64,000 bases of DNA from Hippophae tibetana. Taxonomy: Eukaryota > Streptophyta > Magnoliopsida > Rosales > Elaeagnaceae. Where the stretch lies: positions 310,001 through 374,000 of the forward strand of contig CM072811.1 in NCBI GenBank assembly GCA_037013495.1, written 5' to 3'. Both the position numbers and the translations under genes were made by a program. Of this stretch, positions 39,611 to 49,804 are shown piece after piece. How positions within the stretch are numbered: the first letter of the stretch is position 1; the number at the start of each line of letters is the position of its first letter. The notes beneath the pieces are model-generated. The model was not told the origin of the DNA. It saw nothing but the letters and a program-made list of their open reading frames with translations, and made no database searches.

Positions 39611-41986
39611 CTATTCCATACATGGCTTCATATAGGTGAACTCAGATGGTGTTACAACTTGTGATGCATCTTCTTCAATTTGAGGACTAAAGATTTGTGG
39701 AGATGCCTTAAGTAACTTGAGATATTCAAGAGAATCAAAGTTATCAGTAATATTGTCATTCACAAGTGCAAGTTCCAAAGCATCAGTGCTCAAGTTTTCC
39801 CTGAAATTGCTTTCAACTAACGCATTCACCGTGTCAACTCTAAGGCAATCATCGGATTCTCTTGGAAATTTCATAGCTTTAAAGACGTTGAAAGTTACCT
39901 CTTGGTCTTGGACTCTCATGGTAAGCTCTCCTTTTTGAACATCAATCAAAGTCCTACCAGTTGCTAAAAATGGTCTCCCTAGAATGATAGGAATCTCTTT
40001 ATCTTCCTCCATGTCGAGAATTATGAAATCCGCGGGAAAGATAAACTTGTCAACCTTGACAAGCACATCCTCTATAATGCCTCTTGGGTGTTTCAAAGAC
40101 CTATCTGCAAGTTGAAGAGTTACAGTGGTCGGTTGTGCTTCTCCTAATCCAAGTCTCTGGTAGATGGAAAGTGGCATCAAATTAATGCTTGCACCCAAAT
40201 CGCACAAAGCTCTACCAAAAAATTTCTCACCAATAGTACAAGGAATGGTGAAACTTCCTGGATCTTTAAGTTTAGGTGGTAGCTTCTTTTGAAGGATGGC
40301 ACTACACTCCTCTGTGAGAGCAACAGTCTCAAAATCACCTAATCTTCTCTTCTTAGACAAAATGTCTTTCATAAATTTAACATAACTAGGCATTTGCTCC
40401 AATGCATCAGCAAAAGGGATGTTAATATGAAGTTTCTTAAATACTTCAAGAAACTTGGAGAACTGTTTATCAATCTTTTGCTTATGGAAGCGCTGAGGAA
40501 ATGGAATTGGTGGATTACAAGGCTTGAGATTATCTAACACTGTTTCTTGCTTTTCTGGGTCAACATCCTCAACAATAAGAGTCGGTGGGGAAATGGGCTT
40601 TTGCATTTCTTCTAACTCTTTTCCACTCCTCAGTGTAACTGCCTTGCAATGCTCTTTTCCCTCCCTTTTTGGATTGATTTCCGTATCACTAGGTAAAGAT
40701 CCTTGAGGGCGATTGTTGACAGTAGTAGCCAGTTGCCCTAATTGAACTTCGAGATTTCTAATAGATGTTGCCTGATTCTGGAGAATAGTCTCATTCTTAG
40801 CCATATATTGAGCAAACATATCTTCCAATGAAGGCTTTCTCTCTTGTTGTGGGACTTGGTTATGAAAACCTGGGGGATGAGTGGGCTTCATAGAAGATGA
40901 CTGACCTTGATTATTACTCCAAGAAAAATTAGGATGATTCTTCCACCCTGGATTGTATGTGTTGGAATAGGGATTGTTTTGATTGTTTGGATTCCTATTA
41001 TAATTGGAAACAAAATTTACTGATTCAGAGTTGTGAGGACATCTATCACTAGCATGATTTCCATTGCAAATTTCGCATACAACAAAAGGACTCTGAATAG
41101 AATGGACTCCCAAAGTATCCATCTTTTTCACCAAAGCGGATACTTGTGCAGTTAAAGCAGTCATAGCATCAATCTCATGAATTCCTGCTGCTTTCTTAGG
41201 CATCATCCTCTCTGATGGCCACTCATAACTATTTGAAGCCATTTCCTCTAATAAGTTGTAGGCTTCATCAATTGATTTCCCCATAAGAGCACCACCTGAT
41301 GCAGCATCAATCATATTTCTAGTTTGACCCATCAAACTATTATAAAATGTTTGAACTTGAAGCCACTTCGGTAATCCATGGTGCGGACATCTTCTAAGTA
41401 GCTCCTTGTACCTCTCCCAAGCTTCAAATAATGATTCTGAGTCGAATTGCATAAAAGTGGTGATATCATTCCTCATCCGTGCAGTCTTTACCGGTGGAAA
41501 ATATTTGGCTAAAAATTTTTGAGCCAGATCTTCCCAAGTAGTGATCGAACCGCATGGCAATGAATTCAACCAACTCTTTGCCTTATCCCTAAGTGAAAAA
41601 GGAAAAAGTCTCAACCGAATAGCATCATCAGTGACTCCATTATGCCTAAAGGTATCACAAATCTCTAGAAAATTTGATATATGAGAGTTTGGATCATCAT
41701 TGGGTAAACCACCAAATTGTACAGAAGTTTGAATCATATGAATTATGGCAGGCTTAATTTCAAAATTATTAGCTTGAATTGAAGGTCTTCTTATGCTTGA
41801 ATGGATGCCACCAACAATGGGCACTGCATAATCTCTTAAGGATCTTGGTTCTTCAACTTCTGGAATTTCATTATCCATAGCTAGCTGTTCTAAGGTTTCT
41901 TGTTTATTATTTTTCTTTAAGTTCAAAATAGTTCTATGAATCTCTAGATCTAATGGAACTAAGTCAAGATTTCTTATGCGTCGCAT
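39611..41986 (-). CDS. gag: Gag and aspartic protease of the Athila element
   Basis: This 791-codon open frame has a start chosen at the ATG giving MRRIRNLDLVPLD, which resembles the conserved Athila Gag start. The frame is open further upstream to an ATG at 42088, but that extension is hydrophobic, low-complexity leader sequence. Gag forms the cytoplasmic virus-like particle; the retrotransposon Gag domain covers about residues 75-235 (FGGLPNDDPN, LRLFPFSLRDKAKSWL). A CCHC zinc knuckle is C304, C307, H311, C316 in CEICNGNHASDRC. A proline/asparagine-rich linker is followed by a retropepsin-like protease with catalytic D596 in CDLGASINLMP and the flap-side motif ILGRPFL. The frame ends in UAG at 39611-39613, directly before the RT part in the same frame. 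In related elements gag-pol is commonly one continuous frame, so the UAG is probably a mutation, or less likely a readthrough site. Confidence 0.9.
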   Translation of the reverse strand: MRRIRNLDLVPLDLEIHRTILNLKKNNKQETLEQLAMDNEIPEVEEPRSLRDYAVPIVGGIHSSIRRPSIQANNFEIKPAIIHMIQTSVQFGGLPNDDPNSHISNFLEICDTFRHNGVTDDAIRLRLFPFSLRDKAKSWLNSLPCGSITTWEDLAQKFLAKYFPPVKTARMRNDITTFMQFDSESLFEAWERYKELLRRCPHHGLPKWLQVQTFYNSLMGQTRNMIDAASGGALMGKSIDEAYNLLEEMASNSYEWPSERMMPKKAAGIHEIDAMTALTAQVSALVKKMDTLGVHSIQSPFVVCEICNGNHASDRCPHNSESVNFVSNYNRNPNNQNNPYSNTYNPGWKNHPNFSWSNNQGQSSSMKPTHPPGFHNQVPQQERKPSLEDMFAQYMAKNETILQNQATSIRNLEVQLGQLATTVNNRPQGSLPSDTEINPKREGKEHCKAVTLRSGKELEEMQKPISPPTLIVEDVDPEKQETVLDNLKPCNPPIPFPQRFHKQKIDKQFSKFLEVFKKLHINIPFADALEQMPSYVKFMKDILSKKRRLGDFETVALTEECSAILQKKLPPKLKDPGSFTIPCTIGEKFFGRALCDLGASINLMPLSIYQRLGLGEAQPTTVTLQLADRSLKHPRGIIEDVLVKVDKFIFPADFIILDMEEDKEIPIILGRPFLATGRTLIDVQKGELTMRVQDQEVTFNVFKAMKFPRESDDCLRVDTVNALVESNFRENLSTDALELALVNDNITDNFDSLEYLKLLKASPQIFSPQIEEDASQVVTPSEFTYMKPCME

Positions 41987-42167
41987 ACAAAGTCCCACTC
42001 TATCCAAAATTAAATCTAATACAATATATATATTAAATTTAAAAAAAAATAAATAAACACACAAATCCAAGCAAGTAACAGCAAGCAATTAAACAAATAA
42101 TATTTTTTTTTTGAATTAAAATCAAATTGATTGGTATTAATATCAACAATGAAAATAGTAAAACAAA
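41987..42167 (-). other. Leader between primer-binding site and gag
   Basis: About 180 bp of AT-rich leader contains a T-rich tract (A/T runs at 42039-42056 and 42099-42113). Open frames here (for example one of 62-65 codons) are hydrophobic low-complexity translations and are not called as genes. Confidence 0.7.
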
Positions 42168-42185
42168 TCCCCGGCAACGGCGCCA
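42168..42185 (-). other. Primer-binding site, complementary to tRNA-Asp
   Basis: On the + strand TCCCCGGCAACGGCGCCA matches the 3' end of plant tRNA-Asp (GUC) including CCA, so the minus-strand element RNA (TGGCGCCGTTGCCGGGGA) pairs with that tRNA. It starts 6 nt inside the 5' LTR boundary. It primes minus-strand cDNA synthesis. A tRNA-Asp primer is typical of Athila-group elements. It is not a tRNA gene. Confidence 0.93.
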
Positions 42186-42191
42186 AAAACT

Positions 42192-44291
42192 TGTTGTATG
42201 TTTTGCAACACACAGAAAAACGTGCAAGTATACACGGTCACAAGTAATAATATGATAAGTAAAATATCGTTTCCACAGAGATTTGTTACTAGTATTCGTT
42301 AATTATTAAAATTATTTCAACCTAATTCTATCCAAACAGTCGATAATTTGATGCAGTTTGACTAACTCACTTTTATAACAGATTGCAAGAAAATTCTAGG
42401 ATTGCAGTTTCACCCAATTAATCCACTTGAATCATTATATTTTATCTTGATTTATGTTATCGTGTTTTAAGTTGTTAACCAAGTACTCCTAATTTATCCA
42501 TATATCTCTCCCGAGCTCCATACAGAAACATCTAGTTAAAATGATTCACTATATTCCTATGCGAATTAAATTCAACCAGATTTATTAAGTTCTGAGTTCT
42601 CTAACAGTTACGCATACAATAAAAGTATATTTCTATCTCTTATGTATATACGTTATTTCATCACGAGCAGCACACAAAAATATCTTTTTCAAGTTTATTT
42701 AAATGTCACATATCAGTTAATTAATCTTCCGATAATTAAAAGCATTAAACACAGATACAATAAACAACTTAAAACAGTCCCTTAAATCATTCAAAAATAT
42801 TTAATTCAAATTTCATAATTTACGCTACACTGCAATCCTAGAACAAATGTATTAGTTCATCGCAGAATTTAAAATTACAACACAACAAAAATTAAACATT
42901 GCAGAGAAAGAAAATTAAAAGAAAATGGATAAGAAAAAAAACTCTTTCACGATTCCTCAATGAAAAATAAATTTCATTCCTTTTCTTCTTCTTTGTTGTC
43001 TTCTTTCTCTGTAATTTCCCTAAGAAAATACAACATAAAATGTTAAATCCATACTCTGTGTGTTTTGTGTAACACGCAAACAAGAAAAAAAAAAGAAATT
43101 AAAATGTTACAAGGAAGAAAAACTTGCAAGAACTGCTAGTTTTCTAATACAACATAAAATGCTAAATCAATACTCTGCGTGTTTTGTGTAACACGCAAAC
43201 AAGAAAAAAAAGAAATTAAAATGTTACAAGGAAGAAAAACTTGCAAGAACTGCTAGTTTTCTCCCAAAATTTCGAGAGAAAAAAAAAAGAAGAAAAGAAA
43301 ACAATCCTACAATAGAAAGAAAATGAACTGAACAAAAGAAAAAAGCCAATCCCTCTCCACGCGTATCCCCCAAAAACATATATCCCTTTTTTTATTTTTC
43401 TTTTTTTTTATTTTTTTATTTTTTTTATTTTTTTTTATATTTTATCATCAGTGGGGAACAATATTCTATGGGAGTAGCACGCGAAAATACACTCTGCAAA
43501 TTTTTTGAATTTTTTTTCTTTTTCCGCATGCCACGTGTCACTATGTGATTCGTTGAGAGAACTGTAGTGCCACGTGGTAGCTTTTCATTGGGCGGTAAGC
43601 CAGACGCATGAAGAACGCGTCGCACAGGATTTTTACGCGGGCGGCTCGGTGCGCGACAGCTGGGATGGACGCGATTCAATCTGGACCGTTCAAGAGATCC
43701 AACGGTCAGCGATGGCCTCGGGGGAATCTGCGCAGCCGACATGTGGGGCCCACTGGCACGCCGAGCCGCGCGTAGATTCTACACGCGATTTTGCCTCGTC
43801 TGGTTGTACTCGCCAAATCTGGACCGTTGAATTGATGATCGAACGGTGCGTGATGAACGTTTTGATTTGTACGAGTGCGATTCTTTTCCTGCGCAGAAAA
43901 TTCAAACTTTTATTAATTATACTTTGACCCACAAATTTAATCCAAATTACATTTTGCACTTTCTTAAATTACAGTTAAGCCCTTTGCTAATTTTAAATTA
44001 AATTTTTAAACTTTTAATAATTATAATTAAGCCCAAATTTAATTTAAATTATATTTTCGATTTTTATAAATTGTAATTAAGAAACTATATTATCATAAAT
44101 TATATTTGTGGACAGAAATATGAAATTAAGTACATTTTCGATACAAATTATTTAATTTTATTAAAAATGTATTTTTAGCACATAAAAGTAAAATATTACT
44201 TTATTTAACAACAATTAACTAAATATTAATAGAACATAGCAATTATCATTACTAAAATTGATGAAAATAACTGTATAAATTACAGGTATCA
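42192..44291 (-). repeat. 5' LTR of the Athila element
   Basis: 2100 bp, TGTTGTATG to GGTATCA on the + strand. By eye it differs from the other LTR by about nine substitutions, most of them C/T or G/A, a 34-bp deletion and poly-T length changes. In element orientation U3 starts at 44291. A GC-rich block covers about 43565-43860, with TATAAAA-like and TATATG sequences near 43375-43440 as weak TATA candidates. G-boxes (CACGTG) lie at 43532-43537 and 43571-43576, and the internal duplication seen in the other LTR lies at about 43028-43262. Confidence 0.93.
43028..43262. repeat. Internal tandem duplication in 5' LTR (2 x about 118 bp)
   Basis: This is the counterpart of the duplication in the 3' LTR: ATACAACATAAAATG is repeated 119 bp apart and both copies end in GCTAGTTTTCT. 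Confidence 0.83.
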
Positions 44292-44296
44292 CATAT
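44292..44296. repeat. Target-site duplication of Athila element, right copy
   Basis: CATAT follows the LTR end GGTATCA and matches 33166-33170. The satellite motif TTTGGCATATGTA is restored when the element is removed conceptually. Confidence 0.92.
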
Positions 44297-44998
44297 GTAC
44301 AAAGCTGGAAAATCCTAAAAATAGTGCATAATATTAATCTCACGAAAGGAATCAAATTAAAGGATTTTATAACGAAATAAAATTTTATTTTTATACATCA
44401 ATTGAATTGATCGAATAAATTTTGAAATCACTTTTTAGGGATGAATTTAACGCAAATGACTTCTTCGGAAAGTTTTTCCTTTATTTTTGTTCTATATTAA
44501 ATCCATTCTAACGAAGATATTGGGTCATAGTATAAAGTTTGTACTATTCATTTTTATTCCTTATTTTATTTATCTCTACTTTTTATTTTCGAGATATATA
44601 TTTTTTAAGGAATAGGAACCATGTACAAATTGTACATATATTAAATAATGAGGTGAGTGGTTAATTTCTGTTTTCTCTTTGAATTTGTTTCAGGTAACCC
44701 TATATTTGTCTCAAAAAGTTAATTTAAATAAACAACAAATATAATTTTAAAATAAAGAAAAATATGAATGACAAAGATAAAATATAAAAAATATAAAACT
44801 TCTCATTCTTTTAATGTCGTTTAAGATTACAACTAAAATTTATAAAATAAGTTATTTTAATATTCGACATATTTAGGATTTACTAAAATAATTAGTTGAA
44901 AATTACTTTCCGATTTTAATTAAAAATGTATCAATATAAAATTTATTAAATCATAGTATTAAGAATTTGAATTAGCTTAGACTCTAATCTCACAAAGC

Positions 44999-46601
44999 AT
45001 AAACTCAATGACAATAATCCGATTGGTTCAAATATTAATTCAAAGGTCTAAAAGAATTAATCTTTTTTATATAAATAAAATAATAGTTTGGCATATGTAT
45101 AAAGTTGAAAAAACCTCAAAATAGTGCATAATATTAATCTCACGATAGGAATCAAATTAAAGGATTTTATAACGAAATAGAATATTATTTTTATACATAA
45201 ATTAAATTTATCAAATAAATTTTGAAATCACTTTTTAGGGATGAATTTAACGCAAATGACTTCTTCGGAAAGTTTTTCCTAAATTTTTGTTCTATATTTA
45301 ACCCATTCTGACGAATATATTGGGTCATAGTATAAAGTTTGTACTATTCATTTTTATGCTTTATTTTATTTATCTCTACTTTTTATTTTCGAAATATATA
45401 TTTTTTAAGGAAAAGGAACCATGTACAAATTGTACATATATTAAATAATAAGGTGAGTGGTTAATTTGTGTTTTCTCTTTGAATTTCTTTCAAGTGACCC
45501 CATATTTGTCTCAAAAAGTTAAGACAAATAAACAACAAATAAAATTTTAAAATAAAGAAAAATATGAATGACAAAGACAAAATATAAAAAATATAAAACT
45601 TCTCATTCTTTTTATTGTCGTTTAAGATTACAACTAAAATTTATAAAATAAGTTATTTTAATATTCGACATATTTAGGATTTACTATAATAATTAGTTGA
45701 AAATTACTTTCCGATTTTAATAACAAATATATCAATATTAAATTTATTAAATTATAGTATTAAGAATTTGAATTCGCTTAGACTGTAATCTCACAAAGCA
45801 TAAACTCAAATACAATAATCCTATTGGTTCAAAAATTAATTCAAAGGACTAGAAGAATTGAGCTTTTCTATATAAATGAAATAATAGTTTCGCATATGTA
45901 TAAAGTTGAAAAAGCCTAAAAATAGTGCATAATATTAATCTCATGAAAGGAATCAAATTAAAAGATTTTATAACGAAATAAAATATTATTTTTATACATC
46001 AATTGAATTTATCGAATAAATTTTGAAATCACTTTTTAGGGATGAATGTAACGCAAATGACTTCTTCGGAAAGTTTTTCCTTTATTTTTGTTCTATATTA
46101 AACCAATTCTGGCAAGGATATTGGGTCATGGTATAAAGTTTGTACTATTCATTTTTATTCTTTATTTTATTTATCTCTACTTTTTATTTTCGAGATAAAT
46201 ATTTTTTAAGGAAAAGGAACCTTGTACAAAATTGTACATATATTAAATAATAAGGTGAGTGGTTAATTTCTATTTTCTCTTTGAATTTGTTTCAGGTCAC
46301 CCCATATTGGTCTCAAAACGTTAACACAAATAAACAACAAATAAAATTTTAAAATAAAGAAAAATATGAATAACAAAGATAAGATATAAAAAATCTAAAA
46401 CATCTCATTCTTTTTAATGTCGTTTAAGATTACAATTAAAATTTATAAAATAAGTTATTTTAATATTCGACATATTTAGGATTTACTAAAATAATTAGTT
46501 GAAAATTACTTTCTGATTTTAATAAAAAATGTATCAATATTAAATTTATTAAATCATAGTATTAAGAATTTGAATTCGCTTAGACTCTAATCTCACAAAG
46601 C
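44999..46601. repeat. Last two monomers of the first (interrupted) 4-monomer HOR copy
   Basis: The monomers at 44999 (CTCAATGACAATAATCCG) and 45800 (AAGGACTAGAAG) are the third and fourth types of the middle-domain HOR. The first two types lie left of the Athila element at 31473 and 32272. An extra hybrid monomer (33073-33170 plus 44297-44998) sits between the pairs and hosts the insertion. Confidence 0.8.
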
Positions 46602-49600
46602 ATAAACTCAAATACAATAATCCTATTCGTTCAAATATTAATTCAAAGGTCTAAAAGAATTAAACTTTTGTATATAAATGAAATAATAGTTTGGCATATG
46701 TATAAAGTTGAAAAAGCCTAAAAATAGTGCATAATATTAATCTCACGAAAGGAATCAAATTAAAGGATTTTATAACGAAATAAAATATTATTTTTATACA
46801 TCAATTAAATTTATCAAATAAATTTTGAAATCACCTTCTAGGGATGAATTTAACGCAAATGACTTCTTTGGAAAGTTTTTCCTAAATTTTTGTTCTATAT
46901 TAAACCAATTCTGACAAGGATATTGGGTCATGGTATAAAGTTTGTATTATTCATTTTTATTCTTTATATTATTTATCTCTACTTTTTATTTTCGAGATAT
47001 ATATTTTTTAAGGAAAAGAACCATGTACAAATTGTAGATATATTAAATTATAACGTGAGTGGTTAATTTGTGTTTTCTCTTTGAATTTGTTTCAGGTAAC
47101 CCCATATTTGTCTCAAAAAGTTAACACAAATAAACAAAAAATAAAATTTTAATATAAAGAAATATATGAATGACAAAGATAAGATATAAAAAATCTAAAA
47201 CATCTCATGCTTTTTAATGTCATTTAAGATTACAACTAAAATTTATAAAATAAGTTATTTTAATATTCGACATATTTAGGATTTACTAAAATAATTACTT
47301 GAAAATTACTTTCCGATTATAATAAAAAATGTTTCAATATTAAATTTATTAAATCATAGTATTAAGAATTTGATTCGCTTAGACTCTAATCTCACAAAGC
47401 ATAAACTCAAATACAATAATCCTATTGGTTCAAATATTAATTCAAAGGTATAAAAGAATTGAGCTTTTGTATATAAATGAAATAAAAGTTTGGCCTATGA
47501 ATAAAGTTGAAAAAGCCTTAAAATAGTGCATAATATTAATCTCATGAAAGGAATCAAATTAAAGGATTTTATAACGAAATAAAATATTATTTTTATACAC
47601 CAATTAAATTTATCAAATAAATTTTGAAATCACTTTTTAGGGATGAATTTAATGCAAATGACTACTTCGGAAAGTGTTTCCTAAATTTTTGTTCTATATT
47701 AAACCTATTCTAACAAGGATATTGGGTCATGGTATAAAGTTTGTATTATTCATTTTTATTCTTTATTTTATTTATCTCTACTTTTTATTTTCGAGATATA
47801 TATTTTTTATGGAAAAGGAACTATGTACAAATTGTACATATATTAAATAATAAGGTGAGTTGTTAATATGTGTTTTCTCTTTGAATTTGTTTCAGGTAAC
47901 CCTATATTTGTCTCAAAAAGTTAATTTAAATAAACAACAAATAAAATTTTAAAATAAAGAAAAATATGAATGACAAAGATAAAATATAAAAAATATAAAA
48001 CTTCTCATTCTTTTAATGTCGTTTAAGATTACAACTAAAATTTATAAAATAAGTTATTTTAATATTCGACATATTTAGGATTTACTAAAATAATTAGTTG
48101 AAAATTACTTTCCGATTTTAATTAAAAATGTATCAATATAAAATTTATTAAATCATAGTATTAAGAATTTGAATTAGCTTAGACTCTAATCTCACAAAGC
48201 ATAAACTCAATGACAATAATCCGATTGGTTCAAATATTAATTCAAAGGTCTAAAAGAATTAATCTTTTTTATATAAATAAAATAATAGTTTGGCATATGT
48301 ATAAAGTTGAAAAAACCTCAAAATAGTGCATAATATTAATCTCACGATAGGAATCAAATTAAAGGATTTTATAACGAAATAAAATATTATTTTTATACAT
48401 AAATTAAATTTATCAAATAAATTTTGAAATCACTTTTTAGGGATGAATTTAACGCAAATGACTTCTTCGGAAAGTTTTTCCTAAATTTTTGTTCTATATT
48501 TAACCCATTCTGACGAATATATTGGGTCATAGTATAAAGTTTGTACTATTCATTTTTATGCTTTATTTTATTTATCTCTACTTTTTATTTTCGAAATATA
48601 TATTTTTTAAGGAAAAGGAACCATGTACAAATTGTACATATATTAAATAATAAGGTGAGTGGTTAATTTGTGTTTTCTCTTTGAATTTCTTTCAAGTGAC
48701 CCCATATTTGTCTCAAAAAGTTAAGACAAATAAACAACAAATAAAATTTTAAAATAAAGAAAAATATGAATGACAAAGACAAAATATAAAAAATATAAAA
48801 CTTCTCATTCTTTTTATTGTCGTTTAAGATTACAACTAAAATTTATAAAATAAGTTATTTTAATATTCGACATATTTAGGATTTACTATAATAATTAGTT
48901 GAAAATTACTTTCCGATTTTAATAACAAATATATCAATATTAAATTTATTAAATCATAGTATTAAGAATTTGAATTCGCTTAGACTGTAATCTCACAAAG
49001 CATAAACTCAAATACAATAATCCTATTGGTTCAAAAATTAATTCAAAGGACTAGAAGAATTGAGCTTTTCTATATAAATGAAATAATAGTTTCGCATATG
49101 TATAAAGTTGAAAAAGCCTAAAAATAGTGCATAATATTAATCTCATGAAAGGAATCAAATTAAAAGATTTTATAACGAAATAAAATATTATTTTTATACA
49201 TCAATTGAATTTATCGAATAAATTTTGAAATCACTTTTTAGGGATGAATGTAACGCAAATGACTTCTTCGGAAAGTTTTTCCTTTATTTTTGTTCTATAT
49301 TAAACCAATTCTCGCAAGGATATTGGGTCATGGTATAAAGTTTGTACTATTCATTTTTATTCTTTATTTTATTTATCTCTACTTTTTATTTTCGAGATAA
49401 ATATTTTTTAAGGAAAAGGAACCTTGTACAAAATTTGTACATATATTAAATAATAAGGTGAGTGGTTAATTTCTATTTTCTCTTTGAATTTGTTTCAGGT
49501 CACCCCATATTGGTCTCAAAACGTTAACACAAATAAACAACAAATAAAATTTTAAAATAAAGAAAAATATGAATAACAAAGATAAGATATAAAAAATCTA

Positions 49601-49804
49601 AAACATCTCATTCTTTTTAATGTCGTTTAAGATTACAATTAAAATTTATAAAATAAGTTATTTTAATATTCGACATATTTAGGATTTACTAAAATAATTA
49701 GTTGAAAATTACTTTCTGATTTTAATAAAAAATGTATCAATATTAAATTTATTAAATCATAGTATTAAGAATTTGAATTCGCTTAGACTCTAATCTCACA
49801 AAGC
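46602..49804. repeat. Middle-domain 4-monomer HOR (3203 bp), complete copy 1
   Basis: Four monomer types follow in order. They are marked by CCTATTCGTTC, by GGTATAAAAG with GGCCTATGAATAAAG, by CTCAATGACAATAATCCG, and by GGACTAGAAG with TTTCGCATATG. The first type is consistently 799 bp, owing to short indels such as TTTGATTCGC. Confidence 0.9.

Larger units (their letters stand above)
33171..44291 (-). mobile_element. Athila-type Ty3/Gypsy LTR retrotransposon (11,121 bp)
   Basis: This is an almost complete element inserted in a satellite monomer. It has TG...CA LTRs of 2137 and 2100 bp, a 5-bp CATAT duplication, a tRNA-Asp primer-binding site next to the 5' LTR and a polypurine tract next to the 3' LTR. 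In minus orientation the order is 5' LTR (42192-44291), PBS, gag, protease, RT, RNase H, integrase, a 1.4-kb non-coding 3' region and the 3' LTR (33171-35307). Gag and RT motifs (DLGAS protease, [15 protein letters not shown] integrase) and the tRNA-Asp PBS fit the Athila lineage. There is no env-like third ORF. The coding region has one frameshift and two stops, so autonomous movement is unlikely. LTR divergence is low (about nine substitutions by eye), so insertion was recent. Confidence 0.93.

Noticed and set aside
42168..42185. Match to tRNA-Asp
   Set aside because: Only the 18 nt of the tRNA 3' end are present, in the primer-binding position. There is no tRNA gene.
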